Shown: positions 18,832 to 29,256, counted from the first letter of the stretch. The stretch is DNA of 64,000 nucleotides from Candidatus Symbiothrix dinenymphae (GCA_001417715.1 BBRT01000208.1:32267-96266); one strand, 5' to 3'. The notes: a model not told the origin generated them from the sequence alone. Numbers and translations: made by a program.

Positions 18832-18903
18832 CTATTGTGCTGTATCTGAACAGCACTTGTATCCGCCCACCACCGAAGTGTCTATGTAAACCCGCTGTTT
18901 CAT
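18832..18903 (-). pseudogene. 5' remnant of a PIN-domain toxin gene
   Basis: Twenty-three codons starting MKQRVYIDTSVVGGYK, the conserved first strand of a PIN ribonuclease with its first metal-binding Asp, then a stop in unrelated sequence. A -7 box (TACCTTTG, 18908-18915) lies 4 nt upstream of the ATG, so the original transcript was nearly leaderless. Confidence 0.6.
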
Positions 18904-18907
18904 GCGG

Positions 18908-18915
18908 CAAAGGTA
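18908..18915 (-). promoter_or_regulatory. -7 box of the decayed PIN toxin locus
   Basis: TACCTTTG on the minus strand, now driving only the toxin remnant and the small ORFs. Confidence 0.5.
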
Positions 18916-18964
18916 CAACATTTTTTTTATAAACAAGCATTGTTTGGAGATACCATAAAGTTAA

Positions 18965-19552
18965 TTACGGATTTAAGGCGGCTGTAAATTGCATATTTTC
19001 TAATGCATCTACATAAGCATTATATTTATCGCTATCCCCTTTTATTAAAGTGATTAGGTCTAATTTTATATCTGTTTTACCTGCGTTTTTAAAGTCTAAT
19101 CTATTTCCTTTTACTGCGATTGACCAAATGCTGTCTTCTGTATGGGTCACATCAGATAACTCATCGGCACTTAAATGACCATATTTTTGTATTATTGAAT
19201 TAATCACCTCCAAATGATATTCTCCAAATTCAGCTAATCCGCCTTCAATATCAAAACCAGTTGCAGGATAAACATAATGCTTACCGTCGGTAGTCTTTTT
19301 TACTGTCTTGACATAATTAGAAAAAATTCCTCCATTGTTTTTTATATTGTAAATTTTCGGAGCCACAGGTCCTTTTTCCCAGACATAATAATCCATCCAT
19401 GTCAAAGGATAACCGTTTTCCTTTACATACGCTTCATCAATCAAGAAGACTAATTTCATCAATTTTCTCAGATTAATGTTCTCTATCTTAGAACATAAAT
19501 AGGCTAATAATACCCCTATTTTCACCTTATTTGCTTGTATTCCTAAACACAT
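18965..19552 (-). CDS. Panacea-domain (DUF4065, SocA-like) protein
   Basis: A 195-residue protein with the Panacea domain: KIGVLLAYLCSKIENINLRKLMKLVFLIDEAYVKE at the start, then WMDYYVWEKGPVAPKIYN, characteristic of SocA/GepA. In many genomes Panacea proteins are the antitoxin of two-gene modules with varied toxins. Here no toxin gene is adjacent, only PIN debris downstream. The ATG at 19552 is preferred over a TTG at 19576, because the latter sits inside the -7 box (TACCTTTG, 19574-19581). Confidence 0.75.
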   Translation of the reverse strand: MCLGIQANKVKIGVLLAYLCSKIENINLRKLMKLVFLIDEAYVKENGYPLTWMDYYVWEKGPVAPKIYNIKNNGGIFSNYVKTVKKTTDGKHYVYPATGFDIEGGLAEFGEYHLEVINSIIQKYGHLSADELSDVTHTEDSIWSIAVKGNRLDFKNAGKTDIKLDLITLIKGDSDKYNAYVDALENMQFTAALNP

Positions 19553-19573
19553 AATAATTGTTTTTTGAGGGTG

Positions 19574-19581
19574 CAAAGGTA
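19574..19581 (-). promoter_or_regulatory. -7 box for the Panacea gene
   Basis: TACCTTTG on the minus strand, 21 nt before the chosen start. Confidence 0.6.
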
Positions 19582-19760
19582 CAATAAATTGTTTGCATAT
19601 ACAAACGGTGCTGAAAAACCCGGACGGTAGCGGGACAAAAGTACCTGTCTGCGCTCCTCTGCGGATGTTTTTTCTCTGTTCTTTCTTCGGGTGGTAAAAA
19701 TAGTCAAAAGCTATTTGTGATAAATATGAAAATAAATTGCATTACTCCGTAGGAGTTCAA

Positions 19761-21413
19761 CTAAAATGTTGGTTGCAAGGGTATTGTCCTGAATTGATTA
19801 TTATTTTTGCTATCATCCATTTCAAATTTATCGTTGTTAGTGTCTTCAATTATCTGACCGACAGCAAGTAGCCTTTCTTTAAGCAAATTATAATCAATAT
19901 CCTGTACCGGGACTTTACCCTCAATAGCCAAAGATGCTGCAACAGCTGCAGATTGTCCTAATATCATGTAAACAGGCTCCATTCTTAGTGAAGTATATGC
20001 AGAATGAGAAGCAGAAACACAAACTGAAACCAATAAATTTTCACAATTGCTTTTCTGTGGGGTAATTATTCCATAGTCTAATTGATACGCCTTAGGCGGA
20101 CTCTTAATGGTTGCACCTTCCGCCCTTACAAATCCGTCTTTTCCAATACAATACTGAACAGGGTGTGAATCAATGTTATAGGAGGCAAGACCAATAGGCT
20201 TTTTAACAGATTGCTTTTGAAATATCTCGTTTTCTGTAACGACACAGTCACTTACCATTCTGCGACTTTCTCGTATGTACAACTGCGGCGACCAATTATT
20301 ATTTTCGACAAACTCATCTTTTGCCAATCCCCAAATTTTGTAAAAATCACGTACTGCCAAAGGTATTCGTGGATGATTTTGCACTGTCCAAACGAAACCC
20401 TTTTGGTAATTTTCATGGGCTTTCCTGATATTTTCTCTTGTTTCATAATTTGCCTCGGGATAGTTCCAACTGGCTCCAACATAATTTGTAGAAATACCAC
20501 CCCCCATATTGGAATCGGTTTTTTTATTTTGAATGGGTGTGAGTTGAAAACATTGTCCTCTAAAGCCTTTTTCAAATGCCCGAAATAGAAGTTCATACTC
20601 CATTTCATTATAGTTTGCCGGCTTCTCTACCATCACTCTATTTTGGGGGTCATCAGTCATGCACATTCGATAGCAATAAGCCATTACTTTTGAATCGCCA
20701 TCGCCAAAGTTTCCGCCAATATCAGGATTTACCCATGGAAGAAGACCACCGGCTGGATTCCCTTTTTCAATGTATGGGTCTATTCCGGTCGGAACGTTAA
20801 GGTGGTACTGTCTTTCAACAATGCCGTTAAATGTTTCTCCATATTTAGAATTAGGCTCTCTACCTACAGTGTAATTAACTCCGGCAAGAGCCATTAAATC
20901 ACCTTCATACGTGGCATCAATGAAAATTTTTCCTTCAAAAGTTTTTCCGGATTCCATCTTAATGGTGTGTATTTTATTTCCTTTTTTGACGACTCCTCTG
21001 TCAAGCGCAATTCTTTCATCATAAATAACTGTGATACGCTGCTCTTTTATCATTTCATGATACACTTTCAGTGCTACTTTCGGTTCAAAGCGCCAGGCAG
21101 GACCGTCATAATTATATTCTTTCCCTACGCGATTATAAAAATCCAAAGCCAGTCCTCCGATGGAACTTTTTTTGCCATGGTCTGTCATGCTCAATCCTCC
21201 CGTAGTCAGACCACCAAGCAGACCGCCTTGTTGAGCGGATGGCTCTATCATTACAACACTTCTCCCATCTTTTGAGGCTTGAACGGCTGATATGATTCCT
21301 GAAGATGTTCCCCCATAAATCACCACATCATATTTTTTTGCCATACAGAGAGTGGGCGATGAAATAAGTATAATAAACAGTATATTGATTTTTATTTTCT
21401 TACAGATTTTCAT
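19761..21413 (-). CDS. Secreted FAD-dependent oxidoreductase
   Basis: A 550-residue protein with a signal peptide (ILFIILISSPTLCMA), then a dinucleotide-binding fold KKYDVVIYGGTSSGIISAVQASKDG and the glycine-rich loop QQGGLLGGLTTGGL. It is of the FAD-dependent oxidoreductase family common in Bacteroidota polysaccharide loci (IFIDATYEGDLMALAGV; ILGQSAAVAASLA near the C terminus). The start at 21413 is chosen because the signal peptide begins there; the frame is open 69 bp further. It is the last gene of the minus-strand SusC/SusD locus and may oxidise a released sugar. Substrate unknown. Confidence 0.8.
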   Translation of the reverse strand: MKICKKIKINILFIILISSPTLCMAKKYDVVIYGGTSSGIISAVQASKDGRSVVMIEPSAQQGGLLGGLTTGGLSMTDHGKKSSIGGLALDFYNRVGKEYNYDGPAWRFEPKVALKVYHEMIKEQRITVIYDERIALDRGVVKKGNKIHTIKMESGKTFEGKIFIDATYEGDLMALAGVNYTVGREPNSKYGETFNGIVERQYHLNVPTGIDPYIEKGNPAGGLLPWVNPDIGGNFGDGDSKVMAYCYRMCMTDDPQNRVMVEKPANYNEMEYELLFRAFEKGFRGQCFQLTPIQNKKTDSNMGGGISTNYVGASWNYPEANYETRENIRKAHENYQKGFVWTVQNHPRIPLAVRDFYKIWGLAKDEFVENNNWSPQLYIRESRRMVSDCVVTENEIFQKQSVKKPIGLASYNIDSHPVQYCIGKDGFVRAEGATIKSPPKAYQLDYGIITPQKSNCENLLVSVCVSASHSAYTSLRMEPVYMILGQSAAVAASLAIEGKVPVQDIDYNLLKERLLAVGQIIEDTNNDKFEMDDSKNNNQFRTIPLQPTF

Positions 21414-21441
21414 GTTTTTATATTTTTTTTTATGGAACTCG

Positions 21442-21480
21442 GAAGATGCGCATTGCCCGAAAGGACAAATACGCATCTTC
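21442..21480. terminator. 9-bp hairpin between the discoidin-like lipoprotein and oxidoreductase genes
   Basis: GAAGATGCG (21442-21450) pairs with CGCATCTTC (21472-21480) around a 21-nt loop. No U-tract follows on the minus strand, so it may be a processing or stability element and not a strong terminator. Confidence 0.4.
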
Positions 21481-21499
21481 ACATTCCACTCATTATCAA

Positions 21500-22612
21500 T
21501 TAGTATGTGACGACATTATACACTTCGAGTTCGAACAGTCTCACTTCATTGTAAACTACAAAGCGCACTTTAGTGGCGGCAACAGGTGCAAAATCGCCGC
21601 CATAAGTCGGGTCGGCATTGCCTGTGACAGAATGTACTGTTTCCCAAGTGCCTGCAATCAATGCCTGTAACTCGAAACGGCCGATAGGATAGCCATAGCC
21701 ATTGGCTCCTCCGGCTCCATTCCACATTTTGAACCTGCTGATGGTGTATTCCCCTTGCAGGTCTATTTCCATGGTTTGCGGAAATCCTCCGGTTGTGGAT
21801 ACCCATCTGCGGTTATTGACAAAGTCATCACGATCTCCGTCCACCGCATTTGCCGGCTGGGCTGCAGCAGCAGCGCTGTTGGTATGAGTTGCCGTTACCG
21901 GTTTGCCCAGCGCAACATTGGTTAGTTTAACGATACCTATGCCGGCGATATTGGTACAGAAGGAATCAATGGCAGTCGGCGTCGGTTTGTACCATGTCCG
22001 ATAGCGAACACCCTGGGTGTAGTCCACAGCCAATAAGGAAATGGATGTTCCCGCTTGCGGATAATAGTCCGTCACCTCCGTACCGTCCATTTTCGTATAA
22101 AACAGTTCGATACCGATTTCTTCACCCGAAGAGGCACCTGCCAGTATGATGTCCACATCTTCTCCATTGACGGCGGGAATGGTTTCCACAATTCGCCTGT
22201 TGAGCAATTGCTCCTTATACCGACTGCCATAGATGTTCGCAGGCAATTCGAACTTCATGGATTTATTGTCGTGAAGGTCAGATGAAACGAGATGGAACGT
22301 ATAATTACCTTCCGTCAGTCCATCCGTTGCGTCAAACGTCGCTTCCAGCGCTTCTTCGGACGAATGTTGCGCTACTGACAATACTTTGGAAATCCCATCA
22401 TTGAAACCCCAATAGACCGTCACGTTTTTTGCACGCGGGTCGCTGAGCCAATACTTCAGCAGTAGCCTTCCGTCTCCGGGAAAGACTGTTGCCGAATCTA
22501 CTTTTCCGATGTAAACGGTCTCGCCTCTGGCAAGAAATTCATCGTGCTTATCGTTCATCTCGGCACAACCGACCAAGAAAATGATACAAATCAAAAAAAC
22601 TAAATTTTTCAT
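21500..22612 (-). CDS. DUF4998 / F5/8 type C (discoidin) lipoprotein
   Basis: A 370-residue surface lipoprotein (lipobox FLVGC, Cys16). Residues about 20-210 match the DUF4998 fibronectin-like region (GRLLLKYWLSDPRAKNVTVYW, EGNYTFHLVSSD). Residues about 230-370 form a discoidin-type carbohydrate-binding domain (NVALGKPVTATHTNS, ANAVDGDRDD, MEIDLQGEYTISRFKMWN). It is the fourth gene of the locus after susC, susD and the DUF4959 lipoprotein, consistent with a surface glycan-binding accessory protein. Confidence 0.8.
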   Translation of the reverse strand: MKNLVFLICIIFLVGCAEMNDKHDEFLARGETVYIGKVDSATVFPGDGRLLLKYWLSDPRAKNVTVYWGFNDGISKVLSVAQHSSEEALEATFDATDGLTEGNYTFHLVSSDLHDNKSMKFELPANIYGSRYKEQLLNRRIVETIPAVNGEDVDIILAGASSGEEIGIELFYTKMDGTEVTDYYPQAGTSISLLAVDYTQGVRYRTWYKPTPTAIDSFCTNIAGIGIVKLTNVALGKPVTATHTNSAAAAAQPANAVDGDRDDFVNNRRWVSTTGGFPQTMEIDLQGEYTISRFKMWNGAGGANGYGYPIGRFELQALIAGTWETVHSVTGNADPTYGGDFAPVAATKVRFVVYNEVRLFELEVYNVVTY

Positions 22613-22634
22613 ATCTTCTATTTTTATTAAATTA

Positions 22635-23855
22635 TTACTCTGCTATTGGTTCGCCCCAAAAATGTAATTCGGCCACATGCAAACCGTTGGTTCCGCCCCA
22701 AGTGCTTCTTACTCTGAAGCGAATATAACGCACAGCCGGCTCGTCGCCTGTAAATTCAAATTCTTCTCCTGCCTTCGCATAAGCATAATCATCATCCCCT
22801 TCCTCTGGAATCACCGTGGCGTCCGATCCCGACGGACGGTGCGAAATACAGTTAATCAGCGGTCCGCCCCAGTCTGCGTCTGTGCTTGCCGAATTTTGTG
22901 CCACCGACACATCATTGGTACCCATCAGATAAAAATCATACGCATTGTGCAACCGGAAATAAAAATCCGCCCTGCCCCAGAATTTAAATCGGGACAATTT
23001 CACTTTAACACCTAAATCCAACGTAAAATACGCACTGATACCTTCGGTAGGGCGGATGTAATACACTTGGTAGGCTACAGGTGCAAACGTGACGTCATCC
23101 CATATCACATCCAAGGTCGTACTACTCCATCCAGAATACAACACGAATGCCGGTAACTTGGGCATTTCTCTAAAATTCTTATTGTCAATTCTCTGTTCGT
23201 ACAAAGGCTCAAGTGGGAACTCCAGCGTATCGGTGTAATTATTGTAGGTATCTCTGGCAAATACGGCAAAGGTAGTTGGTACGGCTTCCTGTCCGCGAAT
23301 TGTCCTCTGCGCATTTTTTTCGGAAGTGTAAAAGGTTTCTATCTGTTCGTAAACACCTGCTTGATTCTTCTTTAAAAATGTAACCCTGGCTTCTTCCTGC
23401 AAGGCATTTTCCCATTTCACTTTAAATCCGCCTCGCGCTATTTCGTAATCCAGACTATTGATAAGGTCAAAAATGAAGGCGTCGTCAGGATGAATGGTAA
23501 CTTCAACCGGCGTGGATTCATTCTGACTTCGGTCAACGGTAACTAACTGCAATTTGTATTCCTGAGAGCGGGCAAATCCTTTTACCGTAAGGGCATTGGA
23601 AAAAGACGACACTTTGATGTCCTGCTTTTGCCCGCTCGGCAGGGTAAACTGCGCCCGAACATACAAGAGGTCTACTTCGTCCGGCAGGTCATAAGTAATC
23701 GTGGCACCGCCGGAAAAATTGCTTACTCGCGGATTGCTTATCGGCTGCGGTGGCGTGCTATCAATCGAATATTGTCCGATAGGGTCTTCTGAACAAGCCG
23801 AAAACAGAAGACAGCAACTACATACTGCAAAAATTGAATTTTTAATACTTTTCAT
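22635..23855 (-). CDS. DUF4959/DUF5126/DUF5000 surface lipoprotein
   Basis: A 406-residue lipoprotein (lipobox FSAC, Cys21). The three-part layout is visible: DUF4959 after the lipid anchor (STPPQPISNPRVSNFSGGAT), DUF5126 in the middle (IARGGFKVKWENALQEEARV) and a C-terminal DUF5000 discoidin-like region (LSRFKFWGRADFYFRLHN, YDFYLMGTND, VRYIRFRVRSTW). This type follows susD in many Bacteroidota polysaccharide loci and probably binds glycan at the cell surface. Spacing to neighbours is 22 and 29 bp, so one operon. Confidence 0.85.
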   Translation of the reverse strand: MKSIKNSIFAVCSCCLLFSACSEDPIGQYSIDSTPPQPISNPRVSNFSGGATITYDLPDEVDLLYVRAQFTLPSGQKQDIKVSSFSNALTVKGFARSQEYKLQLVTVDRSQNESTPVEVTIHPDDAFIFDLINSLDYEIARGGFKVKWENALQEEARVTFLKKNQAGVYEQIETFYTSEKNAQRTIRGQEAVPTTFAVFARDTYNNYTDTLEFPLEPLYEQRIDNKNFREMPKLPAFVLYSGWSSTTLDVIWDDVTFAPVAYQVYYIRPTEGISAYFTLDLGVKVKLSRFKFWGRADFYFRLHNAYDFYLMGTNDVSVAQNSASTDADWGGPLINCISHRPSGSDATVIPEEGDDDYAYAKAGEEFEFTGDEPAVRYIRFRVRSTWGGTNGLHVAELHFWGEPIAE

Positions 23856-23884
23856 AACTTTTATTTTTTTAATTTATAATTTTC

Positions 23885-25834
23885 TTACCATCCCGGATTT
23901 TGTACCAGATTGGGGTTTTTCAACAATTCTCCTTGCCTAATTGGCCACAGATACTCCTTTTTGGTGAAACTCAACGGACTTAACGTAATTACATTGTAAT
24001 AATCTTCCGGAGTTTCGCCCATAATATTCCAGCCTCTGATGGGTTTGTTCAGTTCCGTTTCGGCAATCAGCCACCGACGGACATCCCAGAAGCGTTTCCC
24101 TTCAAAAGCGAGTTCAATCATGCGTTCCTGCCGGATGATGTCGCGCATACCTGTTTTCGAGGCGGGCTTATCGGTAACAGTCGAATATGTCGCCCAACTT
24201 TCCACCACGCCTTTCAAACCGGCTCTTGTTCTGATTAAATCTACATAATCATACACTTCCTGATTTGGCGCGTCCAAATATTCGTTCAGCGCTTCAGCAT
24301 ACAGCAAATACAAGTCTGCCAACCGCATAATGGGGAAAGAGGCTGATTGTGTAGTCAATCTCGTACCTCCCGCATCGACCTGAGTTTCGATATGCGTCCC
24401 TTTTTTGAGCAAATATCCGGTGATGGAAAACCTTAATCCCGAATAATTGCCGGAATAATTGCCCTTCAACATACGGGTTACCCAAGCGGCCTGGGCTGCC
24501 GGAGTCTGGTTGAAATCCAATTGCCTTCCGTTACCTATCCAATAACCGCCGTCAAAACCCAGATTGGCATAAAACCTTGGCTCGCGGTTCATGTTGATTT
24601 TGGCAATCTTGTAATTACCATCCACAAGCATATAGTATTGCTGGTCTGCCGCTGCCGGTTCGTATTTAAAACGGTTGGCAAAATCATAACTCGGGTCTTC
24701 GGTGATAGGCACTCCATTGTTGCTGTAGAATAGTTCCACCATCCGCATGGTAGGTGCAATGATAGGGTCGGATGCCGCCAAATTTGCGTGGCTCTGTAAA
24801 AAATGCGGCAAAGTGCGTTGTGTAAGATTAGCAGGATTATCCTTTCCCCAAATGATTTCACGGTTCCATTTGTCCGTAACCACTGTTCGCAAGGTCATTA
24901 CCAACTTGCTGGTGTCTGAAAGTCCCGAATAGGCCGAATAAAATCCGGATTGGCTGAAATCGTACAATCCGTACTCGGCTAACTCTACCGTGTCAATGGC
25001 ATTTTTGCAGGCTGTTTTTGCCCGTTCCCACTTGTCCTTGCTGCTGAGTTTGCTTTCAAAAAGTTTGGTTCCCCTGTTGTCCACCATTCCTGACAGGTCG
25101 GGGTTGTTGTTGAACAAGGGGCTTGCTGCCGTAACCAACAATTCTGCCTTAATAGACAGGGCGATGGGTTGTGTAATCCTCCGCAATTCGCTGGCAGTAT
25201 TGTAGATGACCAAGGGAAGGTCGGGAACGGCCTCGTCGAGCAATTGCACGATATAGTCCACGCAGTCGTCAAATTTATCGCGATATGCCCTCGATTCGGA
25301 AATATCTGCATCAATAGGCAAGTTTGCCCTGATTAGAGGTATCGGACCGTATTGTTTCAACAGATAATAATGGTAATAGGCTTTCAAAAACTTCACTTCG
25401 GCTACCCATCGCACCTTTTCATCCGGTTTCAAATCGGGACCTACTTTATCAATGTTATCAAGGAAGATATTGCAATCTCTAATTCCCTTGAACAATCCTC
25501 GTCCCTGATTCAGTGCTTCCCAGTTATTCACATAAGGCGAATTGCTGTTCTGATCGATTTTGATAGAGAAACAATTGTAGTTTCCCATCCATTCATTCTC
25601 TAATGCATTACCTCTAAACGCCCATGTATCATCGCCGCCCATAATGCCCGGGTCATAGCGAGGGTTGCCTATATCGGGCAAGAAAGAATAGCAGGAGGCA
25701 AGATAAGACTCAGCGCCTGTTCTGTCGCGAAAAGCATAATCAATAGTCGCTATGTTGTCCGGCACAATGTCCAAATAACTGTCGCATGAACAACAAAAAA
25801 TCATAAAAAATAAAGAATATACTAACTTTTTCAT
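23885..25834 (-). CDS. SusD/RagB-type nutrient-binding lipoprotein
   Basis: A 649-residue outer-membrane lipoprotein (CCSCDSYLD, Cys17) that caps the SusC channel and binds its substrate. SusD family features: DNIATIDYAFRDRTGAESYLASCYSFLP near the start, TPR-like helices, the motif MRLADLYLLYAEALNEY, and RQERMIELAFEGKRFWDVRRW near the C terminus, ending LVQNPGW. It follows susC by 11 bp. Substrate cannot be read from sequence; the neighbouring discoidin-like lipoproteins favour a complex glycan. Confidence 0.95.
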   Translation of the reverse strand: MKKLVYSLFFMIFCCSCDSYLDIVPDNIATIDYAFRDRTGAESYLASCYSFLPDIGNPRYDPGIMGGDDTWAFRGNALENEWMGNYNCFSIKIDQNSNSPYVNNWEALNQGRGLFKGIRDCNIFLDNIDKVGPDLKPDEKVRWVAEVKFLKAYYHYYLLKQYGPIPLIRANLPIDADISESRAYRDKFDDCVDYIVQLLDEAVPDLPLVIYNTASELRRITQPIALSIKAELLVTAASPLFNNNPDLSGMVDNRGTKLFESKLSSKDKWERAKTACKNAIDTVELAEYGLYDFSQSGFYSAYSGLSDTSKLVMTLRTVVTDKWNREIIWGKDNPANLTQRTLPHFLQSHANLAASDPIIAPTMRMVELFYSNNGVPITEDPSYDFANRFKYEPAAADQQYYMLVDGNYKIAKINMNREPRFYANLGFDGGYWIGNGRQLDFNQTPAAQAAWVTRMLKGNYSGNYSGLRFSITGYLLKKGTHIETQVDAGGTRLTTQSASFPIMRLADLYLLYAEALNEYLDAPNQEVYDYVDLIRTRAGLKGVVESWATYSTVTDKPASKTGMRDIIRQERMIELAFEGKRFWDVRRWLIAETELNKPIRGWNIMGETPEDYYNVITLSPLSFTKKEYLWPIRQGELLKNPNLVQNPGW

Positions 25835-25845
25835 ATTATGTAATT

Positions 25846-28800
25846 TTAAAAAGTGAATTGTAAACCTAAATTATAAACTCTTTGCAGCGGGTATCCCAAG
25901 CCATTACCCCCCATTTCCGGATCCCACAGTTTAAAGGGACTGAAAGTAAGCAAGTTGGTGCCACTGATATAAACGCGGAAGGCTCGCATCTTGATTTTAT
26001 TGGTCACACGTTCCGGGACAGTGTATCCCAGTTCGGCTGATTTCAGACGCAGAAAAGAGCCATTCCGCATAAACCAAGTACTGGTTTGTGTGTTGTTATT
26101 GACTATCTGGTCGGAAAGTCGTGGCCACAGTGCATACAGATTTCTATCGTCTTCCGCCCAGTGATTGTCGGCATAAGCCTGCAACAACGCATTCTTGGAA
26201 AGGATACTTGCGTTGCCGTCTGTATCCACAAAAGGCGAGGTTGTTGCCGCGTCAATCCAGAAAGAACGCTGTCCCAGCCCTTGGAAGAAAAACGAAAGGT
26301 CAATTCCCTTGTATCCTGCCGATAAACCGAACCCATATATGATTTGCGGCTCGGTGGGGAATCCGATGGGGACTTTGTCCAAGTCTGTAATTTGACCATC
26401 GCCATCAATGTCTTTGTACTTGATGTCGCCGCCCCTAATGCTTCTGGTATCGTTGAAATTTTGAGCGGGTGAGTTGCGTACTTCGGCATCGTCAACGAAC
26501 AACCGCTCTGCCACATACCCGAACTTCTGCGATAGGGGTTGCCCAATCATTGACCTCCAAGGGGTAGTGGAATAACTGATTTCTTCATATTCGGTATATT
26601 TGGTGGTGGCATACGTGAAATTCATCCTTCCTGTAACCCATAAATCCTTATTGAAACTGTGCTGATAATCAGCAGAAAAATCTATACCGCTTCCTTTTGC
26701 TTTGCCGAGGTTGGCTTGAGGCGTCACATTCAATCCCATGGTGGCTGGCACATACGCTCTTTCAAGCAATATTCCCGACCTGTCTTCGGTATAGTAATCA
26801 AGAATAAAGTCTAATTTGCCAAACAGGTTCATTTCAACGCCCAGATTCATTTTCCGTGCAGTTTCCCATGTAATCATTTCATTGGCATATCTGTCAACAG
26901 ATACGCCATATTGCGTCTGATTGAAATCATATCCATAAGAATAAGACCTTCCCGATTCTGTCCCCATCAGCACTTTCGACAAATAAAAGAATCGGTCGTC
27001 TGCATTTCCGATGGCATCGTTACCAACCAATCCGTAAGTGCCTTTGAATTTCAGTTTCGGCATAATCCCGTTAAGCCCCAAACTTTCCGACCAGAAATTC
27101 TCATTGGATACCACCCAACCGACTCCGATGGAAGGGAAAAAACCGAAACGCTCATTCTTGGCAAACCGTTCCGAGCCATTGTATCCAAAGTTAAACTCTG
27201 TGAAATAGCGGCTATCGAAAGCATAAGTCGCTCTGCCCGAAACGCCTATATTCCGGTGAGGCAACGATAATTCGAAAGTCGTAGCGTTGGCTTCCGAATA
27301 ATTCCGCATGGTAAATACCATCAACCCGCTGACAGCATGCTTATCGGCAAATGTACGGTCGTAGATTGCCGCCGCTTCGGTGTAATTGGTGGTCTTGATT
27401 TCTCTGGGGTCTTCTGAAAATCTCAACCATTCTTCGGCAAGTCCCGTCCCATTGTTCAGCCATTGCAGTGTGTATGTGTCTGTTGGCTTTTCGTAGGAAG
27501 CAATATTATAATAGTACGGTTTATACTGCCTCTTTGTAGAGTGGAACGAATAGCGGGTGGTTGAATACAATGCCCTGACAGACAGCCCGGAAGTTATAAA
27601 ATCCAGGTTCTGTTTTAACTCAAACTGAGCCATCATCTGGGATTTGTTATAATCCCTGTATCCTTTCACCATATCGGCATACGGGTTGATATAATTGGCT
27701 GTTCCGGCATTTCCAAATAAAATATGGTGCGCGTAAGCGTTTGCTTCGTCCGGTGCATACTTGGGGGCAAACAACACAGGGTCTGACATAATTATTTTCT
27801 TGTACAGCGCATCACCTCCATCCAAAGGACCCTGATAATCGTCAAAAGAACCTGACAAACGCACGATAGCTTCTGTGCTTGGGGTCAGATTGATATTGAC
27901 ATTCGACCGCAACTGGTATTTTTTCAGGTCAATGTTGTTGTTAAAGTTGTTCTGCCTGTCCATTTTCAGATTTCCATTGTCCTGATTGTAGGTAGCCGCC
28001 ACATAGTATCGGGCTATCTTACCGCCACCACTCACATTCAGGTTAGCACGGTAGTTAATGGTTTGGTCGTTCATTAGCATGTTGTACCAGTCATTGGCAG
28101 GATACACATATTGATTCCTGTTCGGATCCATGGTGTTGTCAATCTTTTCCTGCGAGTAGGGTATGGTGCCTCTTGGATCTCTGGTCAACACTGCCTCGTT
28201 GTTCAATTGCATGTAAGTAATCGGGTCGGCAAACCTCACTTTATAAGTCGGTTCGGATATGGAAGTCTCTGCTCTGAAAGACACGGTAGTTGCGCCTTCC
28301 TTTCCTTCCTTGGTGGTAATCAGGATGACGCCATTGGCTCCGCGAGCACCATACAAAGCCGTTGCCGTAGCATCTTTCATGATGGAGAAACTGGCAATAT
28401 CATCGGGCTGCATCCGCGAAAGGTCTGCCGATGACATTTCTACTCCGTCAATCAGGATAAGCGGTCCACTGGCGTATGTGAGCGAGGTAACGCCGCGCAC
28501 AAAGAAGCTGGCGTCGTCCTGCCCGGGTTCACCACTACTCTGGTAGGAAATCAACCCTGACATGCGTCCTGCAAGTGCTGTGGACAAGTTGCTGCTCGGC
28601 ACCTTCAAATCTTTGGTGTTGATGGTGGAAATGGAGGAAATCACACTTTCTTTCTTCTGCTTACCGAAAGCCACCACCGTCACTTCGTCCAACTCATTCG
28701 ACTTGGGCTTGAGCGGAATCACAAAACTCGCCTTGTCGCCCACCGCCACAGTGTAGGTGTCATACCCCAAAAAAGAAACTTCCAAAACATCCGTCGGCGA

Positions 28801-29077
28801 AACGTCTATTTTGAATGAACCATCCATGTCGGTCACTACTCCACGAGAGCTCCCTTTGATGGTGATGGTGGAGCCGGGGACTCCAACTCCGGTTTCATCG
28901 TAAACGAAACCGGTAACGGTCTTCGTCCGCGCCGAAGCATTTGTTGTAACCTGCGCCTCCTGCGGCGCCTCAGCACGAATGCTTTGCGCCCCCCCCCCCC
29001 AAGAGAATGCTGCTTAGAAGCAAACCTTTTGCAAAGTTTGCAAACTTCTTGTTTTTGCTTTTTTTCTTCATTTGCAT
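25846..29077 (-). CDS. SusC/RagA TonB-dependent receptor, frameshifted at a poly-G tract
   Basis: The receptor frame is open from 28980 to the stop at 25846: carboxypeptidase-like domain (VTGFVYDETGVGVPG), TonB-dependent plug (SNELDEVTVVAFGKQKKES, GARGANGVILITTKEG) and barrel ending VYNLGLQFTF. The start is upstream at ATG 29077 or 29071: MKKKSKNKKFANFAKGLLLSSILLGG is a signal peptide. Between them lies a run of 12 G (minus strand, 28989-29000). With 12 G the signal peptide is out of frame and stops early (TAG near 28834); with 10 or 13 G it would read GGGAQSIRAEAPQ and join the receptor, about 1075 residues in all. So the gene is off in this sequence, by slippage or by homopolymer error. Promoter at 29140-29169. 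Confidence 0.88.
28989..29000. repeat. Homopolymer of 12 C (12 G on the coding strand) in susC
   Basis: A mononucleotide run directly after the signal-peptide codons. Length changes of 1 or 2 would switch the downstream frame on or off. Confidence 0.9.
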
Positions 29078-29139
29078 AAAATTAAATTTTTAATGTTTAA
29101 CAATTTTTTTTGTGAATTGCCACTATGACAATTCGGCAG

Positions 29140-29169
29140 CAAAGGTAAAGAATGTTTTTGAATTGACAA
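29140..29169 (-). promoter_or_regulatory. Promoter of the susC locus
   Basis: TACCTTTG at 29140-29147 and TTG at 29167-29169 with a 19-bp spacer on the minus strand. It leaves a 63-nt leader before ATG 29077. Confidence 0.6.
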
Positions 29170-29228
29170 TGGATTTTGAAAAGTTTAACCTTTTTTATTT
29201 AATTTTCGTTGATGTTAACCAAGTTTTT

Positions 29229-29256
29229 GCCATTGCGGGCTTGACCCGCAATCCCA
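29229..29256. repeat. REP-like palindrome (CATTGCGGGCTTGACCCGCA), copy a
   Basis: An imperfect palindrome (TGCGGG/CCCGCA) lying between the divergent susC and HEPN promoters. Related copies are at 37241, 38868 and 51019. Confidence 0.75.
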
